In this document: positions 11,476 to 21,540 of the stretch, piece by piece
How the letters are laid out: the number at the start of each line of letters is the position of its first letter
Numbering within the stretch: the first letter of the stretch is position 1
Assembly: GCA_019614645.1 (NCBI GenBank)
Contig: JABWDB010000005.1
Coordinates: 11,068,001 to 11,132,000, forward strand
Length of the DNA stretch: 64,000 nt
Origin: Stratiolaelaps scimitus
Taxonomy: Eukaryota; Arthropoda; Arachnida; Mesostigmata; Laelapidae
Reading direction: 5' to 3'
Position numbers and translations under genes: made by a program
The notes under the pieces: generated by a model
The model's database searches: none
What the model saw: only the letters and a program-made list of their open reading frames with translations
What the model was told of the DNA's origin: nothing

Positions 11476-13327
11476 CCACTAACATCTTCTCCAATGACAA
11501 TGTTTTTATTACCATATTTTTTCATGGATATTTATCTAGGGAAGATCCGGATAGCTAGGTCAATATGCACGTCTAGCATTGGTTGTCACGTTGCTTCCTC
11601 GCTTGTGCCGTATTAGAGCCTAGCTCATTCGAATAGGCGATCCGATTCGTTTTGTATAATTTTTTGTGCAACCAAGCATGCGGGGCCGCCACGAAATCAT
11701 CGGTTAACTGTATATCTTTGGGCCGATATATCATAGTCAACTACAGCATGCTCTATACGGTCAAACTCATAGCGGCGTCAGAGGTTAATGGCGTCAACGC
11801 TGCCTCGCAGAAAACAATGACCCGAAACGTACAGCCACAACGGAACAGTATCTTCAGTAATTCCTGGCAATATGGGCGACTATTACGCGATAATCTCCGC
11901 TGTTACCTCGGCGTCGTTTGCCAACCGCATCATGTCTCTCATCACAACACAGCGAGAATGAGATCACCCTCGAGCACAAAAACTCATTTGCCGGTCATCG
12001 GCTGGCGTTTACCTATTCCCCTTCACTTCGCCGCTTGTTCAGTCGGCTAGCAGCGCCGTCTAGCTGTTATTGTGATCGCAAGTTGTTGCGACCTTTTAAT
12101 ATCACCTCAACTCGCATATTGAATAGATGATTAGCCAGGCGTTGTACTGCACGAACTGCCGAACTGCAAGTGGAAGCCACCTAACGTAAGGCTCAGCACT
12201 GTTTTCCTCGAAGGCCCAGCTACGAACTAACTATTCGGGCTCGGGCCCGAATCTGTACTACTTCGAATCGAGCTGTGTGTACACTCGTCGACCGTCATGC
12301 GTCGTCATTACGAGTCGACGCAAATAAACGCACGAGGCGTTTCCTCGCATACATACATCATTGTTACCCCGAATGTATAACAACGGCTCCCCCTGACAGC
12401 CCTACATATCGCGATACCTCTTCGACCAAACGTATCCCCGCTTGCCGCCCATTGAAATCCAACCACGTCGTTACCTATCTACAGCTAATGCCGAAAGCCA
12501 CTTAAGTCCTGCTGGCCGACGCGCCGACCGACCAAGCATCACAAGCATCGCGTTAATTATCGTCACTCGTTGGCTGATGTCTGATTTTCTCGAGGCGCTC
12601 TCATCCGCCTCACCCATCCATACCTACTTGTACAGTCGCTGACGTTGGCGTAGGGGGGGCATACAGCTGTTGGGAGCATGTTGGGAGCCTGCTCGAACGG
12701 GCGGCCCTCCAAGATCTCCGGATGGCCATCCACATGATACTGCCCAACTGATGTCTGCAACCGTTTGCCTGATGCCACTGCAACGACTGCTAACTGATGG
12801 TGTAGTAATCAGAGGCGATTCGAAGACCACCGCGAACGGTCGACATCGAGAGGACGCCGCTGCATTGCATATCCCTGACAGCCGGCCCCTCGTAGAAGAG
12901 GAGGAAAATGGTTCATTTTTAAGGCACACGAGTACAAGCGCTCGCGAGGGAGAGACGCGAGGCCGAGGCAGAGACAGAGCCTAGTTAGTGGGTCGACTCG
13001 GAGCTTTCTACACAGGAACATGGGGCAGTTATCCGAGGAACAGCTATTCGCAAGCGATGGAAAAGCGAGGAGGAACGATGAACTGGTTACTACGCCACCG
13101 CTGCTCCAGATCTGCACGAACGGCTCCACTCACTCGTAGTGGTGGTGGTGGATGGTTATCCAAAACTCAAATCTCGACTAATTTGTAATCCTCTTTCCTC
13201 ATGGCGAGTCCGCCAGGGCAACCAACCATTGCCCCGATTCCGTTGTCCGTGTGCTAGCGGCCCCTGCACGCGTTCTTGGCTGTGGTCATTCCATGCAGCG
13301 TGGTTCTTCCATACATTGGGGGTTCGT

Positions 13328-13348
13328 GGGGGGGGGGGGGGGGGGGGG
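13328..13348. repeat. G21 homopolymer
   Basis: Twenty-one consecutive G, flanked by GGTTCGT and CTACTTG. It can form a G-quadruplex on the + strand, and such a run is prone to sequencing and assembly length error. Confidence 0.95.
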
Positions 13349-13452
13349 CTACTTGACAGAAGCGGAGACTGCAACCCCTCCGGTCCTCTGCTCAACATTA
13401 GGGCTGCGAAAGCTTGGGCAAGTTGAGATACGATTTATCACGAAGAGAGAGA

Positions 13453-13472
13453 CAGAGAGAGAGAGAGAGAGA
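13453..13472. repeat. (GA)n microsatellite
   Basis: About ten GA units within a purine-rich run that starts at about 13444. Confidence 0.9.
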
Positions 13473-15127
13473 AAGATACACATGGGTAGACAGACGGACG
13501 GTTAGATGTAGGTTGCTCCCGGGCAGCCGCGATCCGTTTGCGCGACTCAAGCTTTTCTCTCCTGCTCTCACGAAGTCTATCGTGTGGTATCATCCTCTCG
13601 GAAAACCCGCGGAAATCCCTTCCCGTACTACAGCGGAAGAGGACAACGCTACACATTGGCGTCGAAACAAACCGAAAACCCTGTACGTTAGGTATCGCTG
13701 GACCTCTGCACGAGTGGTGGAACCACTGCTGGTAGCAGTAGTGGTACATAGAAGACTGCATGCCGGAGCTCTCCCATATACGTCCTCTTCTCCGCCATGT
13801 CGTCTCTCCTCTATTCTCATCACATATATATATATGTAATATGAAGTGTATATGGATGAGAGCGGGGTGAGAGCAAGGCGAGGTTCTCCACAAGCGGAAG
13901 AACACTGGCTGAGGTTATGAGGAGATAATCGTCGTGCTGTTTTATACTGCTGCCATTGAGCTCATCTCGGTCGCGACCTCTTCCCCGCTGCACATCACAT
14001 CTGTCTGCTGATCTGCTCGCACAGAATGATCGTACTGGACCCACCAGCGAGGGGCCACCAAACTGCCAGTGGTTGCAGGCAGGCGGCGGCCACGGAAGGC
14101 TGGCAAGGAGTGCAAAGAGTGGCGAACATGAACATCTGACATACACGCCCGCTCACTCGCAGCCATCGCGGGCGGATGGGCAGCATTTCTTCACGAGGAG
14201 CTGAGACGGACAGGCAATGCGGACTGCTCAAGAGGGCAGCCGGAATTGAGCCGGCACAAGGCTGTGCCGAGACGAACGCTATGAAACAAGTGTGATGTGA
14301 GAGAAGGTAGTGCAAAAGATCCAGCCTGGGAAACGGACGCCCATGGGAGGCTGCGAGAGGTAAAAGGACGAAGAGGGAGAGCCTATGACGAGTCGAAGGA
14401 AAGAGAGGGTGATACGCGAAATCATGGATGATGATGGTGCTGAGTCGGTGTGTCGGTGAAATTGTCGGCCATTTAACTGCTGGCATCGCAGTTATTACGG
14501 GGGACGGCAGGGAGTTAGCTTGGTCGGCGCCCATTTCGCGAATTCAAGAATGAAGCATTTCATATATACCAGTGAAGACATCTATGTTAGCCAGCTCCCA
14601 AATTAGCCGCCTTATCACATTTGTTCAATGAGCAAGACACAGGCGGGCATGGGAAGGACGACAGAGAGAGAGAGAGAGAGCCATATACATCTCCTTGTTC
14701 TACCAGAGATGTTAATGTGGCCACGGGTGAGTCGATATACTATTGAAGATCAGGGATTCCGGGTTTTTAATGCTTATTCGAATCATCAATAATTGACACA
14801 GGTCACAGCGTCGTATAGCGCTGATATGTAGTACTACATCAAGTGTCGAGTCCATCGACTGAAAGAAGAGCAAATACAAGATGGGCCAGTCTACTATCAT
14901 ATTTTAGGAGAATCTGAGACCCACTCTGACATATGCACAATAGCGATATTATGAACTATAATAGCTCATCTGTTCCGCTCTAGACAACAGCAGAGGCAGA
15001 AGAATTATATCTGTCGCCCGGTGTCCGAAATTCGAAAATGACCAACCCACCAACCAACCAAGCAACCCCACAAATCCGATGATATCGCAGAGCACTTTGT
15101 CGGCCGGTGTCCAATAGCAGAATCGAG

Positions 15128-15151
15128 CTGCTGCTGCTGCTGCTGCTGCTG
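15128..15151. repeat. (CTG)8 trinucleotide repeat
   Basis: Eight perfect CTG units, continuing into imperfect TTG/TTC triplets. Part of a pattern of CAG/CTG runs in the window. Confidence 0.95.
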
Positions 15152-15510
15152 TTGCCGTTGTTGTTGGTGCTTAAGGCTACGATGATCGTAATGACGATAA
15201 TAGCGAGCGATCACATTCAGTCATTCATTTAGACCGTAGCGAGCGGCCGGCAGGCCGACGGACATAGCCAGCTTGGCTAACCGATCACTAAAACAGAACC
15301 GTGGTGCGACGTTCATTGAGCAGTAGCGGCGGCAGCAGCAGCACCAGCGGTGCGACGCTAGTGAGGTGACCAGATCCGACCCGATGATGAGACCCCAAGG
15401 GAGCGAAGTGGGCTCTCCAATTAGCGGCTTCCGCTCGTACTTCCGTCGTGCTCACCTGCGCCCTGCGTTCAACAGGCGCCCCGCACATCAACAATGAAAA
15501 GAAGCACCAC

Positions 15511-15538
15511 CGTCGCCGCCGCCGCCGCCGCCGCCGCC
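15511..15538. repeat. (GCC)n trinucleotide repeat
   Basis: An almost pure GCC run, with a second imperfect one at about 15630-15652. Both give Ala/Pro/Arg runs in open frames and lie in no supported gene. Confidence 0.9.
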
Positions 15539-15815
15539 ACCGCCATCACTAGCAACACCATAGGGAGACTAGCAACGCCAGCAGGAGCGGCATGATGTTT
15601 CTTTCGTTCTCGCTGGGGGGGTTCGATTGTCGCCGCCGCCGCCGTCGCCGCCGCAGCAACCATTGTTGTTATTGTTGCTGCTGTTGTTCTAACAGCGGTA
15701 GCCGCGTCAGCAACCTGTTGTGATTCTCGGTCCTCGCTAACTTAGACGAATCGTGGGCCTCGATACCCATAGCTGTTCCTTTTTTAAGTTTTGCTCAAGT
15801 GGTTAGCTGGCGTCT

Positions 15816-15842
15816 ATTATATATATATATATATATATATAT
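15816..15842. repeat. (TA)n microsatellite
   Basis: About 27 bases of alternating TA. Confidence 0.95.
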
Positions 15843-16600
15843 CAAATAATTGGGAAACAGCTACAGATTTTCGGCTCAAGTTGGCGGCAATTTGCTGGTT
15901 CACGACGAATCAAACTTGTGAATGCCAGTCAATCCGAGCAAGAATTCTGCATTGACAGCAACTAGCAGCTCCGACGACAACGACAACGTACCCGTTCATT
16001 CAGTCATCCAACGATTCAGCCGGTCGGTCAGCCGAATGAATGGGACCTTGGCCACCTGCACGTCACGAGTGTACGGCCCAGTCCTTTTGATGTGGACCCG
16101 GCAGGCTTCCACTTCTGAGACGAGATGCCCGCACTCGCTTGTTATGCCCCGTCCGCTGTTACTCCAGCACTGACCCCGTCATCACAGCGCCACCCCCGCG
16201 TTCAAAAGCTGTCCGCTGTCGATTCAAGATGCAAATGAAACACAATCGCGCTTCGACGGGGACCACCGTCCTGTTGTATTTGTATAGAGAATTAGGGTGG
16301 CGCTAACGGAAGCAGTCTGTTTGTCTGTCATGAGACCGACAAATGAGATATGTACGAAGGTAGACGTGCAGTGGTTATGTCATTGGAGCAGTTTATTAGT
16401 AGCAGCAGCTCTTATTAGTCTGCGGGTAAATGCGTTGCTCTGGTCGTCAGATTGGCTTAGTTCATGGTCGGCTACGGCCCGATGTTTGTACTAATACCCG
16501 TGGTTAATTTGCAAAAACGTGTATTAATCGCAATATAAGTGCTTTCATTTAATACGAAGCGACGAAATATTGGGGTACATTCTTTGTTTAATCACTCCTG

Positions 16601-16653
16601 TTGGCTGGGTACGCGTCCTGGCTGTAAGAGCCGGAGGACACAGGTTCAAGCCC
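16601..16653 (+). repeat. tRNA-like segment (possible tRNA pseudogene or SINE head)
   Basis: The A-box-like TTGGCTGGGTACGCG at 16601-16615 and B-box-like GGTTCAAGCCC at 16643-16653 are spaced as in a tRNA. CTGGC and GCCGG between them can form a five-base-pair anticodon-like stem around a seven-base loop. The loop lacks T at the position before the anticodon, and I could not pair an acceptor stem. An intact tRNA is therefore unlikely, and a decayed tRNA-derived repeat is more plausible. Confidence 0.3.
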
Positions 16654-17048
16654 AGCAGTGACATTGATCTTCACAAAGCTACACGAAATCGGTTAGCAAG
16701 TTCAACCAGTAGCTCCTCGAAGCGAACAAGAGAATGAGAGGACGTCATGGTTCTCGAAGGGCGGGATAACGAAAAACGCGTCTTATAATAATTCTCCCGC
16801 CAAATAATACATGCTGAGTATCATTACACGATATGATGAGACTGAATCTCCGCTGATATAACCGAACAACGCCTCAGCGAGCACTGCACACATACATACA
16901 AGCAAGTAAGAGGATAAAATGCTGAAGAGCAACCTTTGTCCAACGGCTCTTTGGCTTCGCTTGACCTGTCGGGGACCGTCAGCCCGAAGGTAGAGGAACA
17001 AGTCCTCTGTCGAAATGGCATAGCCAGCCGTTCACTGGCCGTAGCATA

Positions 17049-17495
17049 ATGCCAGCCGCGTATCTAGATAACTCCCATCGTCAAAGAATGGAGCATGCGG
17101 ACAGCCTGACATGGTCAAACACATCGGGTCCACACGCCGAAAAAATTGAAACGGTGTGCTCCAGCCAGCCGGCGTTGTCTCTCACTGCTCCGCCGCGCGA
17201 GATGCAGTGCATACGACGCTGGCCCTGCGGCGGACCCGATTCGCCGAAATGCTCCAGTGATTACTTACTGGCTTATTATATCACATCTCGTCGCAGCAAG
17301 GGGCAGACCTCTATCTCGGAGAGCCCATCATTGTCTGTTAATGCCTATGCACGTGTATCATCACTGAATCTCCTATTCTTTAAACCGCGTTGCCATCCGG
17401 CGAAAAGAATTACAGCCGCGCCCATATACGAATGCGATAAGCAGCCAGCCTCATGGGGTTACAAGTGGCTACACAAGAGAATTCGAAGTCGGTGA
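17049..17495 (+). CDS. 148-codon ATG-initiated ORF, unidentified
   Basis: A true ATG at 17049 opens 148 codons to TGA. The protein begins MPAAYLDNSHRQRMEHADSL and ends SWGYKWLHKRIRSR. It has mixed composition, ten cysteines spread along it, no hydrophobic segment and no recognisable domain. Open frames of this length are expected a few times by chance in a window of this size, and no poly(A) signal or splice site ties it to a transcript. Confidence 0.2.
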   Translation: MPAAYLDNSHRQRMEHADSLTWSNTSGPHAEKIETVCSSQPALSLTAPPREMQCIRRWPCGGPDSPKCSSDYLLAYYITSRRSKGQTSISESPSLSVNAYARVSSLNLLFFKPRCHPAKRITAAPIYECDKQPASWGYKWLHKRIRSR

Positions 17496-17531
17496 CCAAC
17501 TCGTGCTAGGTGGCGCATCATGAGTATCAGA

Positions 17532-17554
17532 CCTATGAAGCGTTTCTTCATAGG
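17532..17554 (+). other. Perfect 9-bp hairpin, 5-base loop
   Basis: CCTATGAAG (17532-17540) and CTTCATAGG (17546-17554) pair perfectly around CGTTT. CCTTTT follows. No flanking RNA gene signals were recognised. Confidence 0.7.
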
Positions 17555-18938
17555 CCTTTTAGGCGAAGTGTTGCTGGATGCCAAAATGTCTAACCAACGC
17601 AACGATTCTAGACAGTTTTCGATGCTGTTGCGTATGCTAAGGCAACTGGATTTAGAGATGTATAATAATATACATAATTATGTATGACAATATTTGCACA
17701 TGTATATAATAATATGCTAGTGACCACTTTCGTCACCTCTGACCGTGTGTATCCACCGACCGATTCATCTATTTTTTGTTTTCTATCAGTCTTAAGCTAA
17801 TACATGTAGTCTAGTCTGTTTCCTCGTCCAAGACTGGCGTCCGATCGCCTTTCGGCCGTCCGGTGTGCGCCATCTCGGGCAGGCGTTCTCATGTGCAATC
17901 CTGCAAAAACACGCGGCCGTATGATGTGATGAATGGACGTAACATCTAGCATCAAATAAGCGTCCACAAGAATAGACAGTTGTTTCTATCCATGGACCTA
18001 GACATGCGCAGCATCATTCGTGTCCGTCATTAAATCGCATCGCGATATAGGGCACCACAGAGCCCAGCCATATGAATAACCACCGCTTCGTAAATAACAA
18101 TGCGCTCAGGTACGTCGCTTTGCTGTAGCGAGATGTATCTATATCTATATATATCTATCTATTTGTATTATATCACATTTATCGCTTCTGCATCCTCACA
18201 TCCTTTCTAGATCACAATGGCTCCTTTTACCGGTTGTCCTCGAGAAAGAAAATTTATCGATTGTTGGTTTGCAATGGTGTGTGACTTCCTATGGCGGCTG
18301 AATAATATGTAGCATTTAACAGTTGCAATTATTTAGCGCCAATTTTCGTTAGTATGTAGTCGCGATATTGTAGTCGTGATGTTGGTTTTTGTCCAACATA
18401 CAATGGGGTTAAAATCGCTGTTTTCAGTGCCAAAAATATACATATAATACTACTAATAATTTTCGTGGATGTCCACGTAAGGGGGTGGCCTCGAACGAAG
18501 CTGTTATTGGCCCAAACGATGGGTCTCGAGGAGCTGGTTGGAAACACTACAGGTGTTCCTATACCGTGGACACTTGCCGAGATAAGTATTGGCCGGGACC
18601 TGCGTCTTTGGTGTTCACTGCGGGTGCATATTGTCCGAGACTACATAGGGCGTATTAAACGTATGTGAACGAATCTGAATCAGCCCATAGTAGTGCAGTC
18701 AAAACATGCGCAAACATTCGTTAAGCGCATAAGCTATTTGCGTTGTATTCTCTGTGCCCATCGTTGCTTGACGTGACAACGAAATCGATAGTTTCAATAG
18801 TCAATATTTTGACATAAATATCATGTCCAACTGATAATTAGGAATGATGTGCGATGTAAACAAGATTTAATTAAAAATCCGCCCGCACGTGCATCGCGAC
18901 GTGATCGCACGTGACGATATCGGTGTTGGTCACCGCAG

Positions 18939-18999
18939 GAACATGCGTCATAACAAATTTGCCTCTGAGCCAGTTCTGCAGACAACTAGTGCGTTTCAG
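18939..18999 (+). CDS. Possible 61-base internal exon
   Basis: An acceptor-like GGTGTTGGTCACCGCAG ends at 18938 and a donor, TTTCAG|GTAACC, follows 18999. The enclosed frame reads NMRHNKFASEPVLQTTSAFQ with no stop, preceded by one base completing an upstream codon. The case rests on splice signals and frame only. No partner exon was phase-matched. Confidence 0.2.
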
Positions 19000-19011
19000 G
19001 TAACCGAAAAT

Positions 19012-19014
<3 letters not shown>

Positions 19015-19042
<28 letters not shown>
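19015..19042. repeat. (TC)n microsatellite
   Basis: About fourteen TC units, followed by an A-run. Confidence 0.95.
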
Positions 19043-21487
19043 GAAAAAAAAAAATTTGCCCGGCAACGAGAGAGAGAGAAGATCATCGGCGAAAGTCGTG
19101 GCCGGTGTTGTCGAACGTTGCTAAATATGAGCGGAAGCCAATGGCGTGTCGTCGTTGTTGAGCGAACTAGGGTCCTGGTGCCCGACCCTTTTTCTTTCGG
19201 TCGGCTCTACCGAAATCAAAGATGAGGAATCCGCCCATGTGAACGAGACATGAGCTACAAAGTCTCCGCTGAGACGGGACGACCATGCACACACACACAC
19301 ATTCCCCGTTGCCAATGTGAGCATGTGAGTCAATCGTTACATTATGATGGCAGGAGCATCTCATGGTGTTTTCTGCGCCAGAGCGACCTGGCCTAACAAA
19401 CACCAATTGAGCACTTTTGAGACCTCTAGGGCATAGACCTGTGGCTGGTCCTCGCAATATCCACACCGCTACACGATTGCTGTCTTCATTCAACTCACTG
19501 TAATGGCCGCAACAGTGGTAGTTGCTGCTGCTGCTGGTGCTGCTGCTGTTGCTGCTGTTGTTTCTGGCGTTGTCGCCGTTGCTGCAGTTGCCGTTGCTGT
19601 CATTGTTCCCTAGTATGCCAACGCATTTGATGTACAGCTGCGGTTGCTGAGTACCGCTGTCGCGCATCAGCAACGTATTGTAAGATCAACGATCGCGGCG
19701 TGGCATCTATCGCGAGCAAATTATCATGATTGTGCACTTATCGCGTTCTGCACTTTTGATGGTAGTGGCCGGTGGCTTCGGCGACGGCGGCAGTCAAGCG
19801 ACGTCGCGCAATGTGTTCTCTCGGGCGGGTTGTTTGGCGTCATCCAACGCACACCAAGATGCGTGAGTATGCATACGGAGCGGACTAGCGAGCGAGCGAG
19901 CGAGCGTCTTCCGTGCAGTCGGTTCGCGGGGTTTGATCCTCGATTTGCCGGTGTGCTCCGCTGGCGTCCCGTGACCGAAAACGTCCGCCAAACGAGACCT
20001 GCCACACCGCACCTGCTCCCAGCCCGGCACAGCCCGGTGAGGACAGCACGGGTCCTTTTTGATGTTGGCTTTTTCTCGCGGTCGCTACGACATCGGCCGG
20101 CGAACTCGCGGGCAGCTCGATGGTGCCGGCTCGAAGCGTCCGGTGCTGTTCATCCACATTGACCCACTGAGTCTGTACTGTTATGGTATAATAATACGTC
20201 CGTACCCCCGAATAATATTCAATCGTAGATAGGGCTCATGGAGGCAAGCAAAGGGACCCTTCCCATTGTTTCTGCTAAGACATAGCCGACAACCTGTCTA
20301 CAGGACAACCTAGCCGCTGCTTAGCGACGAGGTGCTATCAAACGACAACGACCAATAACGACGACGTCAACGACGACGAGGAGGAGGCGAATGAGCTCAT
20401 TTCGTTATCCGTTTTCTCTTTGCGATATTTCCTCATACGCGACTTTTTTCCGATAGACACCTAGTATTACTACCGCCAGCACACTCTGCTACTCAATGAC
20501 TTGAATGCACGTCTCACCTGAAGGGGAGAAGAGCGACCTCGTGAAAGAAGCAATCGACGTCCAAGACCCCGCTCCGTACCTGACACTAGCCATGATGTTG
20601 AACTTGGCCGCTTACGCTCAACCCGCCTTCGTCTAGTCGCCCTTCCAATCACCACAGGCAGGTTAGCTAGTTGCCACTGGAGTGACCGGTCCGTTCTAAC
20701 GTCTCTACATCGTAAGAATATACATGCGCGTCATGCGTTGGATGGACATCATCGGACATCAGACAGGAAGCGACGGATTTACGATTACGACAATGTCGGC
20801 CTGCGGGCAGACGAAGACGATAGAAACCCACGAGGTATAGGAGGATGCTGAGTTTAATGGTAACTCTGCCTTCTGCTCGACCCCCGTCCCGCCTCAGTCA
20901 ATGGCTGACCGCCCTATCATCCACTGAGGCTCTTAACGATTTACCCTGCTCACCTCATCTGTAGACGCAGCTGAGAAGCTGCCCTCCGTGCGTCTTTGTT
21001 CCCCAACATTGTATTGTGTGTACGAGCGGCTGTGGTCAGCTTAAACCATATGTGATGACTACGCGTACGCTTGACGAAACCGAACGTTGCTAACAGAAAA
21101 CCTATTCGACGTAAGCGATAAAAAAAAAGTTTTACTCCCAGGGTTGTGGCTGGGGGGTCATTGAGAGGGGTTGCGGGGGGGGGGGGTATTATGAAGAGTG
21201 CAATTTTAACAACTTCTCAATATATGTTACGCACAGAAACCCATTCATACGGAGATTCGTTTAGGAAGTGTAATATATTCTATGCTGCCACACCAACGTC
21301 GATGGTGAACCCTGGGAAAGGTGTTGAGTCAGAGGTAACGGTGGGATTAATCCCGAGCAACAAGACTGACAAAGAGAGGCATTGTAATAAGGCGATACAC
21401 TCACATTTCGATATGTGTCATCCACCTGTTTAGGAAATGGTCAAGATGGAGATCTTAATCATTGTCGTGAATAGTAATGAGCGATTA

Positions 21488-21540
21488 TTTATTCAAACAT
21501 ACAGTAGTTGGCAATTATTATGTCTAGGGATTTGTCGTGA
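21488..21540 (-). mobile_element. 3'-end copy of a LINE-like element
   Basis: The 20-base TTTATTCAAACATACAGTAG at 21488-21507 is identical to 40376-40395. CTAGGGATT farther along also recurs, with an insertion between the two. Read on the minus strand, this is a 3' untranslated tail containing AATAAA. No coding remnant of the element was recognised on its 5' side here. Confidence 0.45.

Larger units (their letters stand above)
11476..17048. other. Long non-coding stretch with microsatellites
   Basis: It holds a G21 tract (13328-13348), GA runs (13453-13472, 14662-14680), (CTG)8 (15128-15151), GCC runs (15511-15538 and about 15630-15652), (TA)n (15816-15842) and a tRNA-like segment (16601-16653). 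Open frames of 140-180 codons at 13.4-14.5 kb overlap on both strands, have Arg/Ser/Leu-biased composition and lack splice support. No gene is called. Confidence 0.5.
17555..21487. other. Non-coding stretch; isolated exon candidate and simple repeats
   Basis: It includes a TCTA/TATC-rich run (about 18135-18165), a possible small exon (18939-18999), (TC)n (19015-19042), (CTG)/(TTG) triplets (about 19520-19590), a GCGA tetranucleotide run (about 19885-19902) and a 12-base G-tract (21175-21186). A 67-codon frame at 18465-18668 (...LLLAQTMGLEELVGNTTGVP...) reads like protein but starts at GTG and has no support. Confidence 0.45.

Noticed and set aside
11018..11515. 165-codon minus-strand frame
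   Set aside because: It reads across the SINE-like repeat and an (AAT)n microsatellite (Tyr/Asn runs), so it is not an independent gene.
13995..14534. 179-codon minus-strand frame
   Set aside because: No motif, no splice context, overlapping frames on the other strand, and a length close to the chance maximum.
19644..20162. 172-codon plus-strand frame
   Set aside because: Arg/Ser/Cys-biased composition with three overlapping minus-strand frames, no splice borders and no motif. Its length is within chance for six frames of 64 kb.
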